From: Amphritea sp. 1_MG-2023
GTDB taxonomy: Bacteria > Pseudomonadota > Gammaproteobacteria > Pseudomonadales > Balneatricaceae
Reading direction: 5' to 3'
NCBI RefSeq assembly: GCF_030547545.1
Contig: NZ_JAUOQE010000024.1
Coordinates: 1 to 64,000 of the forward strand
DNA length: 64,000 nucleotides
The notes beneath the pieces are model-generated. The model did not search any database. It worked only from the letters and a program-made list of their open reading frames with translations, and was not told where the DNA came from. A program made the position numbers and the translations under genes. Below are positions 19,341 through 28,538 of the stretch, piece after piece; position 1 is the first letter of the stretch, and each line of letters starts with the position of its first letter.

Positions 19341-20052
19341 GCGCTTCAGCCACCATGAGCATAAAGCATCAATCGGCCAACACCTCAATGCTTCGTGTAT
19401 CGTCAGCAACGCACCAAAAAGCATTAAATTGCTCGATACAAAATGATAGCAATCGCTTTCAAGCGAGCGATCCAAACATCGTTAGTTTAATGGTCACCTA
19501 GCACCTGCACAACGAAAGTATCGCCGGATCAAAGCCCCGTTATCCACTGAGTGAGTTGTACACATTTTCTGTGGATAAAACTGTTGATAGTATTGGGGCA
19601 AATGTCTAAAAAGCCCGTGGTTATTGGCTCCGATACAAATCGTACACATAAACGACAAACAAAAATAAACTGTTTATTTTCAATAAGTTACGTATTTCAA
19701 TATGAATTTATAAAAAATTTTATCGATCCATTACTGGGCATCTTAAAATATTCAATTTTACTGTGAATTAAATATTGCAATTTCATTAAACCCGCTACCT
19801 CGGCGTATCAACAGAGAGTAGTTACTCACTTTTTTACGGTCAGATTAATCGCTTAGGGCAGACAATCATCGTTAAAAATATGCAATCATTTTAAGACACT
19901 AAAAGCAGCCTATTATCCAGAGAGACCGGTGTCTCATGTTAGAGGAGTAGAATCTCTGCATAGTCGTATCGATACCTCAAGATTGACGCTAGAGGATGAG
20001 CGTCGATCATCCAATTAAAACGCTGATCAGATGCGCCGACCTATGATTCAAC

Positions 20053-20105
20053 CCTGTCTCATTCGTCAGTCTCGAAAGCAAGTATCGAAAGCCTTTCGAG
20101 ACAGG
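20053..20105. repeat. Two overlapping, mutually exclusive inverted repeats
   Basis: GTCTCGAAAG (20069-20078) pairs perfectly with CTTTCGAGAC (20093-20102). The same right arm can instead pair through GAGACAGG (20098-20105) with CCTGTCTC (20053-20060). The two stems cannot form at once. The region lies downstream of both flanking genes, so it may be an RNA 3' structure or an unannotated small RNA. Confidence 0.6.
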
Positions 20106-20160
20106 CGATCGCAGGCTGACCGTTTATTAGCCGGGATCATCAACTAAAAGTCGTCAAGCA

Positions 20161-20193
20161 TCTCTGAAAGGGCGTATCAAGCCCTCTGAGAGA
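20161..20193. repeat. Imperfect inverted repeat downstream of the TRAP-regulator operon
   Basis: TCTCTGAAAGGGC and GCCCTCTGAGAGA are imperfect inverted arms around a short loop. It could help end transcription of the minus-strand regulator operon. A second small hairpin (CACAGA...TCTGTG, about 20234-20253) is nearer the stop. Neither has a strong U-tract. Confidence 0.45.
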
Positions 20194-20264
20194 CGTTAAC
20201 CTGGATTGGGTATATGTGACACAAATAGAGAATCCACAGAAGGCAGCCTCTGTGAACTTGATGA

Positions 20265-20924
20265 TCAATCGATTAGCTTATGTTCTATCGCGTAGCGTAC
20301 TAATCCCGCGGCGGAATGAATATCTAGCTTATTCTTAATATTCTGACGGTGGGTTTCCGCCGTTCTAACAGAGATATCTAGCTCCCGCGCTACGGCTTTA
20401 TTACTCGCCCCATTGGCTAACAAACGTAGCACTTCGATCTCTCTTCCCGTCAGCGGCTCGGATGCTGATGCTGCATTCACCTCAGCCTGCGGCTGAAGTT
20501 CTGGTTGACTAAATAGCGATTGCGAAACCCCGGCGCTAAAGTAAGTCGCACCGCTATCAACCGTTTTAATGGCGTTCACGAGTTCACTCGCCGATACATC
20601 TTTTAACACATACCCTGATGCGCCACACTGAATCAGTTTCAATATATACTCACGGCTTTCATGCATACTCAAAATCAGCACCCGCACATCCGGTTGTTCT
20701 GCGCGTAATCGTTCGGTTGCCTCAAAACCGTTCATCACCGGCATTGAAATATCCATCAACACTACATCCGGTTTAAGCTTAGCAATCAATTGCAGTGCTT
20801 CAGCGCCGTTATTGGCGGCACCCACGACATCCATCGAGGGTTCATTTTCAAGCCGAGCAATAATACCTTCTTGCACGAGAGCATGATCATCGACCAACAC
20901 AACTCGAATCTTTTCATTTGCCAT
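20265..20924 (-). CDS. LuxR/NarL-family response regulator
   Basis: A 219-residue two-domain regulator. The N-terminal receiver has the phosphoacceptor Asp in VVLMDISMPVMNG and a conserved Lys in YVLKDVSA. The C-terminal LuxR helix-turn-helix runs LTGREIEVLRLLANGASNKAVA...VRTAETHRQNIKNKL. It lies 11 bp after the sensor kinase gene, so the pair is co-transcribed with the TRAP genes upstream. It probably activates transcription from upstream of dctP; the triple TACGTAG motif at 25600-25630 is a candidate target. Confidence 0.93.
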   Translation of the reverse strand: MANEKIRVVLVDDHALVQEGIIARLENEPSMDVVGAANNGAEALQLIAKLKPDVVLMDISMPVMNGFEATERLRAEQPDVRVLILSMHESREYILKLIQCGASGYVLKDVSASELVNAIKTVDSGATYFSAGVSQSLFSQPELQPQAEVNAASASEPLTGREIEVLRLLANGASNKAVARELDISVRTAETHRQNIKNKLDIHSAAGLVRYAIEHKLID

Positions 20925-20935
20925 CAGCTACATTC

Positions 20936-22294
20936 CTATATCAGAGAGAAACCCGCCCGTAGGCAAGTGCCAGCCCCAGGCCGACTACGAATACTAAACT
21001 GTCCACTCAGCAGCTCAGTACGCTCTCGCATATTCAACAGACCAATCCCCTCACCGGCTTTATTCAGCACATTAAAGCCTTGACCATCATCGCTGATTTC
21101 AGCCCAGATCAAACCCTCTTCCTGCCAGATTTCGATATTAACATGACGCGCATGAGCATGACGCTCAATATTCATCAGCGCTTCTTGAGTAATACGGTAC
21201 AGGGTAATCTCAATATCATCGGGTAAGCGCTGCAACGGCAGCCCAAGACTTACCTGTACTTTCACGCCTGCCCGTTCAGCAAACTCTTCCGCCATACTAT
21301 ACAAAGCAGACTCAAGCCCTAAATCATCCAGTTGTATCGGCCGTAAATCGTGAGAGATTCGTCGCACTTCCTGAATTGCCTGATTAAGTACCTCACTGCC
21401 ACGATCGAGTTCAGCGTGCACTTTGACATCCTCCGATGACAACTTATCCTTGGCCAATTCAATGCGAAATTTGACCGATACCATCAACTGATTAATACCA
21501 TCATGCAATTCTCGCGCAAAATTTCGCCGCTGACTCACCTGAAACTGAACGTAACGATGAGCGACTTCTCTTAAACGGGTATCAGCGAGCTCTGACGCGT
21601 GCACATTGAGCCACAAGCCCAACAACGCAATGACAATCACCGTTGCAGCCAAAATAGCCACAACAGTAAAAAAGGTATTACGAATATTACGGGTAACTTT
21701 TAGACGGGTGGTAGCGACTTCTTTAGCGATATCATCAATATATAAGCCCGTGCCCATCATCCAGTTTAACCTGGGGACCTGCACCACATAGCTTAATTTA
21801 TCTTCAAGCCCGTCCTTCGACGGTTTACGCCAGATATAACGGGAAAAACCGCCGCCCTCTTCAGCCAACTGCAACAGTTCCTGAATCACATAGCTACCGT
21901 TACGGTCTTGAATGTTAAACAGGTTCTGACCCACTAATTCGGCTTGAGCGGGATGCACGAGATTGACACCGACGGCATCATAGACGAAGAAATAACCATC
22001 GTCACCATAGCTCAAACTATGAAGAATACGCTTTACTTCTGCTTCGGCTACCGTATCACCCGCTTCAGCATTCGCGATAACGTGAGCAATCGAGTTCATC
22101 GCCAAGTCGACATAGTTCTGTAACTCCTGACGTTTTGACGCCAGCAGATTCTCCTCAAAGGTTTGGATTTCCTGTTCAGATAACAGTCGAGCTTGATTCA
22201 GAGTGATTAAGGTAATGGCTGCTGTTACCAAAATCAAAGGAATGATTGATAACAGCAGCATTTTTGCTTTAAGTGAGGTAACAACGGGTTTCAT
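20936..22294 (-). CDS. Cache-domain sensor histidine kinase (HisKA_3)
   Basis: A 452-residue membrane kinase. Residues about 13-33 form one membrane helix. A periplasmic single-Cache domain follows (including DGYFFVYDAVGVNLVHP and MGTGLYIDDI), then a second helix at about 205-227. The HisKA_3 phosphoacceptor is in FARELHDGINQ, and the C-terminal HATPase_c has DDGQGFN and GIGLLNMRER. Domains of this type in related kinases bind small carboxylates such as acetate or pyruvate, which suits a partner TRAP transporter. It lies 63 bp after the dctM-type gene and 11 bp before its response regulator. Confidence 0.92.
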   Translation of the reverse strand: MKPVVTSLKAKMLLLSIIPLILVTAAITLITLNQARLLSEQEIQTFEENLLASKRQELQNYVDLAMNSIAHVIANAEAGDTVAEAEVKRILHSLSYGDDGYFFVYDAVGVNLVHPAQAELVGQNLFNIQDRNGSYVIQELLQLAEEGGGFSRYIWRKPSKDGLEDKLSYVVQVPRLNWMMGTGLYIDDIAKEVATTRLKVTRNIRNTFFTVVAILAATVIVIALLGLWLNVHASELADTRLREVAHRYVQFQVSQRRNFARELHDGINQLMVSVKFRIELAKDKLSSEDVKVHAELDRGSEVLNQAIQEVRRISHDLRPIQLDDLGLESALYSMAEEFAERAGVKVQVSLGLPLQRLPDDIEITLYRITQEALMNIERHAHARHVNIEIWQEEGLIWAEISDDGQGFNVLNKAGEGIGLLNMRERTELLSGQFSIRSRPGAGTCLRAGFSLI

Positions 22295-22357
22295 CGGTAT
22301 TTAAAGCCTGTACGTTTTACCTCAGTATATCGTTAACCGTTGTGTTAAAAAGCCCTT

Positions 22358-23647
22358 TTAGTTAAGTCCATAAAAACCAGGGAACAACAGTATTGAAATA
22401 ACCACCGCCACTTGCATGGCAATAAACGGCATAACACCCCGATAGATATCCATCGTGCGCACTTCCGGCGGTGAGACCCCTTTCAGATAGAACAAACTAA
22501 AGCCAAACGGCGGTGTAAGAAAACTCGTCTGCAAGTTCATCGCAATCAGAATAGCAAACCAAACGGGAGCAATACCCAGGGCATCTGCCACCGGCGCCAA
22601 AATCGGTACGATAATGAAGCTGATTTCAACAAAGTCGATAAAGAAGCCCAATATCATAATCGCGATCATCGACAGAATCAAAAATCCTGTGGCTCCACCA
22701 GGTAAGTCAGATAGTATTTCTTCAACAATATAGTCGCCACCCGTATAGGTAAATGCCATCGAGAACGCTGTGGCACCCAGCAGAATAGCAAATACCATCG
22801 CGGTTACTTTAACCGTCTCAGAGGCTGAATTGATGACCATCTTCCAACTAAACTGACCATAAATGGCGGCCAGTGCAATCGCGCCCACACCACCCAATGC
22901 GGATGATTCCGTCGGCGTTGCGATACCCGCAAAAATAGAACCCAGCACAATCAGAATCAGAGCCAAAGGCGGTACAATCGCTTTCAGCGCTTTGACATAC
23001 TGCTCTCGTTTACTATTAACATCATCATCCATCGGCAACGCCGGTGCGGCCTCGGGTTTCATCCATGCATAGATCAAGATATAGATGATATAGATGCCAA
23101 TCAGAATAAAGCCTGGGCCTACCGCCGCTTTAAATAGATCACCCACAGGAATACCCAGTACATCACCCAAAATAATCAAGATAATCGATGGCGGGATAAT
23201 CTGTCCTAACGTGCCTGAAGCACAGATAGTGCCGCAAGCCAGTGACTTTTCATACTTGTATTTCAGCATCACCGGCAGTGAGATCAAGCCCATCGCAACC
23301 ACAGAAGCACCCACAACACCTGTTGAGGCTGCCAACAAGGCTCCCACTAATACGGTGGAAATTGCTAAACCACCGCGCACCCCGCCGAATAGTTTACCCA
23401 TCGCTTCGAGTAACTGTTCAGCCAATCGGGTTTTCTGTAATACGATCCCCATGAAAACGAACAATGGAACGGCCATCAGCACCGTGTTTTCCATTATGCT
23501 CTGAATTCGAAACGGCATAAACGCAAACAACTCGGGCCCTTCTGCAAACAGACCAAACAGTAACGCAACACCACCAAACGTAAATGCAACTGGGAAGCCA
23601 AATAACAGCATCAACAGCGCAACACAAAACATTACAATACCAATCAT
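22358..23647 (-). CDS. TRAP transporter large permease (DctM family)
   Basis: A 429-residue, about twelve-helix inner-membrane protein, the ion-coupled transport subunit. It has the family core GALLAASTGVVGASVVAMGLISLP and SGTLGQIIPPSIILIILGD, and a C-terminal TPPFGFSLFYLKGV. Full length. It follows the small permease by 12 bp. Substrate specificity is set by the periplasmic binding protein encoded upstream. Confidence 0.96.
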   Translation of the reverse strand: MIGIVMFCVALLMLLFGFPVAFTFGGVALLFGLFAEGPELFAFMPFRIQSIMENTVLMAVPLFVFMGIVLQKTRLAEQLLEAMGKLFGGVRGGLAISTVLVGALLAASTGVVGASVVAMGLISLPVMLKYKYEKSLACGTICASGTLGQIIPPSIILIILGDVLGIPVGDLFKAAVGPGFILIGIYIIYILIYAWMKPEAAPALPMDDDVNSKREQYVKALKAIVPPLALILIVLGSIFAGIATPTESSALGGVGAIALAAIYGQFSWKMVINSASETVKVTAMVFAILLGATAFSMAFTYTGGDYIVEEILSDLPGGATGFLILSMIAIMILGFFIDFVEISFIIVPILAPVADALGIAPVWFAILIAMNLQTSFLTPPFGFSLFYLKGVSPPEVRTMDIYRGVMPFIAMQVAVVISILLFPGFYGLN

Positions 23648-23659
23648 CGTCAGCGCCTC

Positions 23660-24196
23660 TTAATGCTGTGGGGGTTGATAGCTATCCGCTCGGCCGTGGC
23701 CAAGCAAGACATTAAGCGATTTGAGTAACATACCCAGACCGCTGATCATGATGGAAAAGAAGGCAAACGGAATCACCGCCTTGATAATCCAACGATAGGG
23801 TAAGCCGCCAGGATCGCCAGAGGTCTCACCGAGTTCAAACGCTTCTTGAGCAAAGCCAACGCCATACCAGCCAACCAAGGCGCAAAATGGGAATAACAGA
23901 AAGAGGATGCCAAGTATATCGATCAGCGCCTTAGTTTTGGATGTAAGACGCTCATAGATAAGATCGACACGGACATGACCACCCGTTTTAAGCGTGTAAG
24001 GAACCCCCAGCAAAAAGACTGCAGCATATAGATGCCATTCCATTTCTTGCATACCGATCGATACATCGTTGAATAGATAACGCATCACAACATCGATAAA
24101 CACATTGAATAACATCACCACGAACAGCAGCGCAGAGACTTTCCCCAACAGGTCTGAAAAACAGTTACAGAGCTGCTCGAGCCTAGTTAATAACAT
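23660..24196 (-). CDS. TRAP transporter small permease (DctQ family)
   Basis: A 178-residue membrane protein with four hydrophobic helices, including the usual MEWHLYAAVFLLGVPYTLKTGGHVRVD segment shared by DctQ proteins. It supports the large permease in Na+-driven uptake. The start is the ATG at 24196 with GGAG 5 bases upstream; a GTG six bases earlier is less likely. It sits 135 bp after the binding-protein gene, with a small hairpin (24231-24250) in the gap that may set a lower permease level. Confidence 0.93.
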   Translation of the reverse strand: MLLTRLEQLCNCFSDLLGKVSALLFVVMLFNVFIDVVMRYLFNDVSIGMQEMEWHLYAAVFLLGVPYTLKTGGHVRVDLIYERLTSKTKALIDILGILFLLFPFCALVGWYGVGFAQEAFELGETSGDPGGLPYRWIIKAVIPFAFFSIMISGLGMLLKSLNVLLGHGRADSYQPPQH

Positions 24197-24331
24197 AATC
24201 ACTCCGGCTTTTAAAAACGCAGTAACCCATACCTGAAACCAGATACAGGTTACCCGTTATATTAAGTTTGTTCAGCAAGTAGTCGACAGGTCCAGAGTAC
24301 GCTGAGCACCAAGGACGTTGTCACCGCTTTC

Positions 24332-25408
24332 TTAGTTGCTCAGGTTATCCAGATACGCTTTATCGGAAATATCGGTCCATACCCGAACTTTCTTCATATA
24401 CTCGGTCTGAGACTCAAGAATTTTCTTCGCTAAAGGATCTGCTTCAGCTTTTTCGGCCAGCAGCTCATCATTCGCCTGTCGCATCGCTGCGATAACTTCT
24501 GGCGGGAACGATTTGACCTGAATATTAGGAAACTCTTGTTTCATAGTAGCCCAGTTTTCGCTGGACATGTGGTAAGACTGAATATACATATCATAGGCAG
24601 CGGTACGCATCGCCGTTTTCAATATTTGCTGCAGGTCTTCAGGCAGGCTATTGAACTTCTTCTTGTTAATCATGAACTGAAGTTCAGTCGCAGGCTCATG
24701 CCAGCCGGTGTAGTAGTACGGCGCAATCTTGTGGAAACCCATGCGCAGATCGAGAGAAGGCCCTACCCACTCCAAGGCATCGATGGTACGACGCTCTAGT
24801 GCTGTATATAGCTCACCCGGTGGAATATTGGTTGGCTTCGCACCTAGCTTCGCCAGTACTTCACCGGCAAAACCGGGAATACGCATCTTCAGGCCTTGCA
24901 GGTCATCTAGAGAGTTAATCTCTTTCTGAAACCAACCACCCATCTGATTACCGGTGTTACCGCCTGGGAACGACATGATATTGTACTTATCATAGACCTC
25001 ATCCATCAGCTCCTGTCCGCCGCCATGGTAAAACCAAGCGTACTGTTCCGGTGCCGTCATGCCGAATGGCATCGTGGTGAAATACAAGGTGTTAGGCACC
25101 TTACCTTTCCAATAATATGACGCCGAGTGACCCATGTCATACTGACCCGCACGCACCATATCAAATACACCGAAAGGTGCTTTGTGCTTGTTCTTAGAGT
25201 CAATGGTAATTTTTAATCGACCGTTCGACATTTTCTCAGCGAGTGCAGCCATATTTTTAGGCGCATCACCAAACACTGGGAAGTTAGTCGGCCAAGTTTC
25301 CGCGAGTTTTAAGCGATAGACTTTCTCCGCCGCCATCAACGGGCTTGCTAGCATCGTTGCGCAAGCGGCTAGCGTCACTAGCTTCTTTGCAAAATTCAGT
25401 TTTAACAT
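24332..25408 (-). CDS. TRAP transporter periplasmic substrate-binding protein (DctP family, TakP-like)
   Basis: A 358-residue binding protein with a cleavable signal peptide (hydrophobic stretch ending LASPLMAA). The mature part has a DctP fold with the conserved Arg region LQGLKMRIPGFAGEVLAKLGA and GELYTALERRTIDALEWVGP. The GGNTGNQMGGWF segment and overall pattern remind me of TakP/LacP-type proteins that bind 2-oxo acids or lactate; that assignment is tentative. I use the ATG at 25408. An in-frame ATG at 25420 has the purine run directly against it and is less likely. First gene of the dctPQM-kinase-regulator operon. Confidence 0.93.
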   Translation of the reverse strand: MLKLNFAKKLVTLAACATMLASPLMAAEKVYRLKLAETWPTNFPVFGDAPKNMAALAEKMSNGRLKITIDSKNKHKAPFGVFDMVRAGQYDMGHSASYYWKGKVPNTLYFTTMPFGMTAPEQYAWFYHGGGQELMDEVYDKYNIMSFPGGNTGNQMGGWFQKEINSLDDLQGLKMRIPGFAGEVLAKLGAKPTNIPPGELYTALERRTIDALEWVGPSLDLRMGFHKIAPYYYTGWHEPATELQFMINKKKFNSLPEDLQQILKTAMRTAAYDMYIQSYHMSSENWATMKQEFPNIQVKSFPPEVIAAMRQANDELLAEKAEADPLAKKILESQTEYMKKVRVWTDISDKAYLDNLSN

Positions 25409-25599
25409 TGTTATTATCATCCTCTATTTGCAACTCCCCTTTCGGGTAAGCATCTATAAAAGCAGTGACAACCTGAACCAACATCGGGTTGAGATCACTA
25501 CCGGATAGCACTGTTATAAAGCCGTGCTAGCATAAGAGTAGTTTGCTGCAATAAAAGCTGCACGCCTATTCGGGATTCTGCGCAAGAAAGAAAGCGAAA

Positions 25600-25630
25600 C
25601 TACGTAGCGCCAATACGTAGTACTACGTAG
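25600..25630. promoter_or_regulatory. Triple TACGTAG motif upstream of the TRAP operon
   Basis: CTACGTAG occurs at 25600-25607 and 25623-25630, with ATACGTAG at 25613-25620 between them. The core TACGTA is self-complementary. Three copies in 31 bp, about 190-220 bp upstream of the dctP start, look like an activator array. The operon's own LuxR/NarL-type regulator is the obvious candidate protein. Confidence 0.55.
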
Positions 25631-25954
25631 AACATTAAAAAAGACGTCGTTTTACACTGAGATGCGATCATACCGTGACTCAAACACCGCTTCGCGACGC
25701 GCAAGAAATCAAAAAGCTATCTGCGCTGTATATGACGCTTTTTATGCCTCAGAGATTTAGCTGCTGGGCTTCATACTATGCTGACCTGCGATTAACTGTC
25801 TGAACCTGAATGGCATAGCGGATTTTCTCACGTTTATTGCGTTGAAAACGTTACGGACGGCATCTGGAACGATGGTTTGGGAACGACCCGTCGATCTAGA
25901 CAGGCTCACTCATCATGCGCCTGTCATATTGAACTTGGTCTCAGAGAAAATAAC

Positions 25955-25981
25955 CTATCAAGCCGCGCTCTAGCCGCGGCT
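25955..25981 (-). terminator. Probable terminator of mtnK
   Basis: On the minus strand AGCCGCG and CGCGGCT form a 7-bp GC-rich stem with a 7-nt loop, 15 bp after the mtnK stop, followed by TTGATAGGTTATTTT. The U-tract is interrupted, so termination may be partial. Confidence 0.5.
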
Positions 25982-25995
25982 GATTAAAACCTACC

Positions 25996-27201
25996 CTAGT
26001 GACAAAACAGTTGTTTTGTCAGTTTGGCGGTCAATGCTTCAATACTGCTAAAGCTGGCGCGCTCTTTAATCAATAGCTGCCCCAATGTCAGAGCCAAGCG
26101 CTCGGATTCCGTCCGTTGTTGAGCATCTTCAATCGATTCAATATCCAGTACATGAGCTAAGCCTATGGTGCGGCGAATCACCTCGGTGCCGGCATAGCCG
26201 AGACTATCTGCCAGCAATTCAGCAAGATACCATTCGGCATATGCGGCTTGCCGAAGACTTGGATCTTGAGTCTCTGCCTGCATATGCTGACGGTAGCATC
26301 GCGAAAAGGTATTCCATAGAGTATTCATATCCGCTAACAGCCATTGCTGATAATCTTGACGCTCGGCCTGATCACCCGGCAGGTTAGACTGCCCAGCAAT
26401 ATTCAGCACATAGTTACCGATGATGGAGCCGATATCAAAACCCGCAGGGCCCACATAAGCAAACTCAGGATCAATTATTTTTGTCCCTGATTCATTGACA
26501 AACACCGACCCCGAATGCAGATCTCCATGCAGCAGGGATTCCGCTTGATTGAGAAACTTAATCTTGAGACGCGCGACTTCTAGCTTCAGTGTTTCATCTT
26601 GCCAAAGCGCTTCGGCATCCGCGCGAAGGTGTTCATTAATACTGTTACGCTCATGATCACAGTAAGGGTCCCAGAAAAACAACTCTTCCGAAATTTTACA
26701 CAGATCTGGATTAATAAACCGTTGTACTAACGCCTTTTTCGCATGACCATCGAGATACAGATCCGAGGTATAAAACAGAGTATCGGCTAAGAAGCGTCCA
26801 AGATGCTCACCCAATAATGGCAGTTTCTGCCGTTGCACCATAGCCATGCGTAAATTACCGAAGGCGCTGATATCTTCCATCACAATGGCACACTGCTCGG
26901 CATCATAGTGGTACACCTTGGGCACTAGGTCAGGACAATACTTTGCCTCCAACTGCAACGCTTCGGCCTCGATGCGTATACGATCTTGCGACAGCGGCCA
27001 GCCCTCACCAATAATACGAATATAGGGCAACGCCTGTTTGATAATCAGGCTCGTGGTCGCACCTGATACCCGATAAACGAAGTTAATATTACCATCGCCA
27101 ATTTCCGCAACCTTAAGTGGCTCATCGGCGCTAAACAGATCGCTGTGCTGACGCGCAAACGCGATCACATCCGTATCGGATGAAAATTGTTTAAAACTCA
27201 T
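25996..27201 (-). CDS. mtnK: S-methyl-5-thioribose kinase
   Basis: A 401-residue kinase of the aminoglycoside-phosphotransferase fold that phosphorylates methylthioribose in the methionine salvage pathway. The catalytic loop SLLHGDLHSGSVF and the metal-binding DPEFAYVGPAGFDIG segment are intact, and the N-terminal Gly-loop region reads VAEIGDGNINFVYRV. Full length for MtnK. It is divergent from mtnA (242 bp apart), which catalyses the next step, so the pair probably shares a control region. Confidence 0.95.
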   Translation of the reverse strand: MSFKQFSSDTDVIAFARQHSDLFSADEPLKVAEIGDGNINFVYRVSGATTSLIIKQALPYIRIIGEGWPLSQDRIRIEAEALQLEAKYCPDLVPKVYHYDAEQCAIVMEDISAFGNLRMAMVQRQKLPLLGEHLGRFLADTLFYTSDLYLDGHAKKALVQRFINPDLCKISEELFFWDPYCDHERNSINEHLRADAEALWQDETLKLEVARLKIKFLNQAESLLHGDLHSGSVFVNESGTKIIDPEFAYVGPAGFDIGSIIGNYVLNIAGQSNLPGDQAERQDYQQWLLADMNTLWNTFSRCYRQHMQAETQDPSLRQAAYAEWYLAELLADSLGYAGTEVIRRTIGLAHVLDIESIEDAQQRTESERLALTLGQLLIKERASFSSIEALTAKLTKQLFCH

Positions 27202-27278
27202 TCTATCGTGGTTTCCACAGCTATTTAAAAATTAACCTAAGGGCTCAACGGAGCACCGTATTATTTAAGTGTTAGGGT

Positions 27279-27340
27279 AGGTGCGAATAAGTCCGTTATA
27301 TTCTCTGTAAGCCAGAGGCGTAATTGACTTATTCGCACCT
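27279..27340. repeat. Palindromic intergenic repeat, copy 1
   Basis: 15-bp inverted arms (AGGTGCGAATAAGTC at 27279-27293 and its complement at 27326-27340) enclose a 32-bp centre with its own small stem (CTCTG...CAGAG). A near-identical element is at 57010-57077. It is a REP- or MITE-like repeat without coding capacity, located in the mtnK-mtnA divergent region. Confidence 0.85.
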
Positions 27341-27443
27341 TCCTTAGCATTGTGGCAAATCGGTCACTCTCTGCCTACCCCTTTTCTGACTCAATGGTTC
27401 CTGATAACTTAGGCGCCCTAACCCGCTCGTTATTGGAATCCTC

Positions 27444-28463
27444 ATGAAAGACCTCATCGCCACCAGCATTAAATATCAACAAGGGGCGCTACATATACTC
27501 GATCAGCATCAACTACCTCACCGCGAACAGTGGCTAGTTTGCGATAGCACCGAAGTGATGATCGCGATGATCAAAAAACTACAGATACGGGGAGCACCGT
27601 TGATCGGTATTGGCGCCAGCGTATTACTGGCCCATTTAGCCGAACAAGGAGCCAGCACCGCCTCACTGCGCACCGATGCTGAACGTTTACGGGCAGCCAG
27701 ACCCACCGCGGTTAATTTAATGAACTGCCTTGACCGCATGTTAGCCAGCCTCGATAGTCACGGAACAGCCACGTTAGCCCACTGCGCCGAACAACTGTTT
27801 AATGAAGACGTTGAGCTTTGCAACCGTATCGCCACCGAGGGGGCCGCCCTTATCGAAGACGGCGCTAATATACTGACCCACTGCAATACCGGCAGCCTCG
27901 CTACCGCCGGCGTCGGCACCGCGATCGGTGTGATCGGTGCGGCGAAACAACAGGGAAAACAACTGCATGTTTGGGTTGATGAAACGCGTCCACTTCTGCA
28001 AGGCGGCCGTTTAACCACCTGGGAAATGGATCAATTAGACGTTCCCCATACGCTGGTCTGCGATAATATGGCCGCCCTTCTGATGGCTCAAGGAAAGGTC
28101 GATATGATTTTGGTGGGGGCTGATCGTATCGCCGCCAACGGTGACTTTGCCAACAAGGTCGGCACTTACTCACTGGCGGTAATTGCGCACTACCATCAGG
28201 TGCCTTTCTATGTAGTTGCCCCCTACACCAGCGTCGATGCAAACTGTCCCAATGGCCGTGCGATCCCTATCGAACAGCGCAATCCCGCTGAAGTTCAGGG
28301 GGTCAGTGGCAGTTTTGGCGAGGTCAATTGGGCACCGGATAACACCCCGGTCTATAACCCGGCGTTCGATGTTACTCCCGCTAAATTGATCAGTGGATGG
28401 ATTCTTGATACGGGTGTTTATCGCCCAGAACAGATAGCTGCTGGCGTATTAACAACCCTGTAA
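27444..28463 (+). CDS. mtnA: S-methyl-5-thioribose-1-phosphate isomerase
   Basis: A 339-residue isomerase converting methylthioribose-1-phosphate to methylthioribulose-1-phosphate. The catalytic Cys is in [14 protein letters not shown] and the catalytic Asp in [12 protein letters not shown]. The [10 protein letters not shown] loop near the N-terminus is also diagnostic. It faces away from mtnK. Its product feeds MtnB, encoded 11.4 kb further on the other strand beyond the catabolic block. Confidence 0.96.
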   Translation: MKDLIATSIKYQQGALHILDQHQLPHREQWLVCDSTEVMIAMIKKLQIRGAPLIGIGASVLLAHLAEQGASTASLRTDAERLRAARPTAVNLMNCLDRMLASLDSHGTATLAHCAEQLFNEDVELCNRIATEGAALIEDGANILTHCNTGSLATAGVGTAIGVIGAAKQQGKQLHVWVDETRPLLQGGRLTTWEMDQLDVPHTLVCDNMAALLMAQGKVDMILVGADRIAANGDFANKVGTYSLAVIAHYHQVPFYVVAPYTSVDANCPNGRAIPIEQRNPAEVQGVSGSFGEVNWAPDNTPVYNPAFDVTPAKLISGWILDTGVYRPEQIAAGVLTTL

Positions 28464-28471
28464 TTAAACAA

Positions 28472-28501
28472 CAAAAAGCGACCCTCAAATGAGCGTCGCT
28501 T
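28472..28501 (-). terminator. Terminator of the tgn-like operon
   Basis: AAGCGAC/GTCGCTT with inner CTCA/TGAG arms forms a long hairpin with one C-C mismatch. On the minus strand it is followed by TTTTTG, so it mainly serves the aldehyde dehydrogenase operon ending at 28539. It may also slow mtnA transcripts. Confidence 0.75.
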
Positions 28502-28538
28502 ATCATGACAAGCAATACAGATCTAAAGCACCGATCAA

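Larger units (their letters stand above)
19341..20264. other. 924-bp gene-free region with DnaA-box-like sites and hairpins
   Basis: This is the longest gene-free stretch, between convergent nth and the LuxR-type regulator. It holds TTATCCACT (19540-19548) and an inverted perfect DnaA box TGTGGATAA (19570-19578), with TTGTACACA between them. A strongly AT-rich block follows (about 19650-19790), and hairpins lie further right. A 71-codon open frame at 19551-19766 has no recognisable similarity and overlaps the box cluster, so it is not called. No RNA gene is recognisable. Confidence 0.5.
25409..25995. other. 587-bp space between mtnK and the TRAP operon
   Basis: It contains the control region of the minus-strand TRAP operon (right part upstream of 25420) and the 3' end signals of mtnK. 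No open frame with family similarity is present. No convincing sigma-70 hexamer pair was found for dctP, in keeping with an activator-dependent promoter. Confidence 0.5.

Noticed and set aside
19551-19766. 71-codon plus-strand frame in the gene-free region after nth
   Set aside because: It begins with GTG inside the DnaA-box-like cluster, has no similarity, and its hydrophobic tail comes from AT-rich sequence.
27279-27340. Palindromic repeat considered as a plain terminator
   Set aside because: It lies between divergent genes, not at a gene end, lacks a U-tract, and has a second copy 30 kb away, so a repeat element is the better reading.
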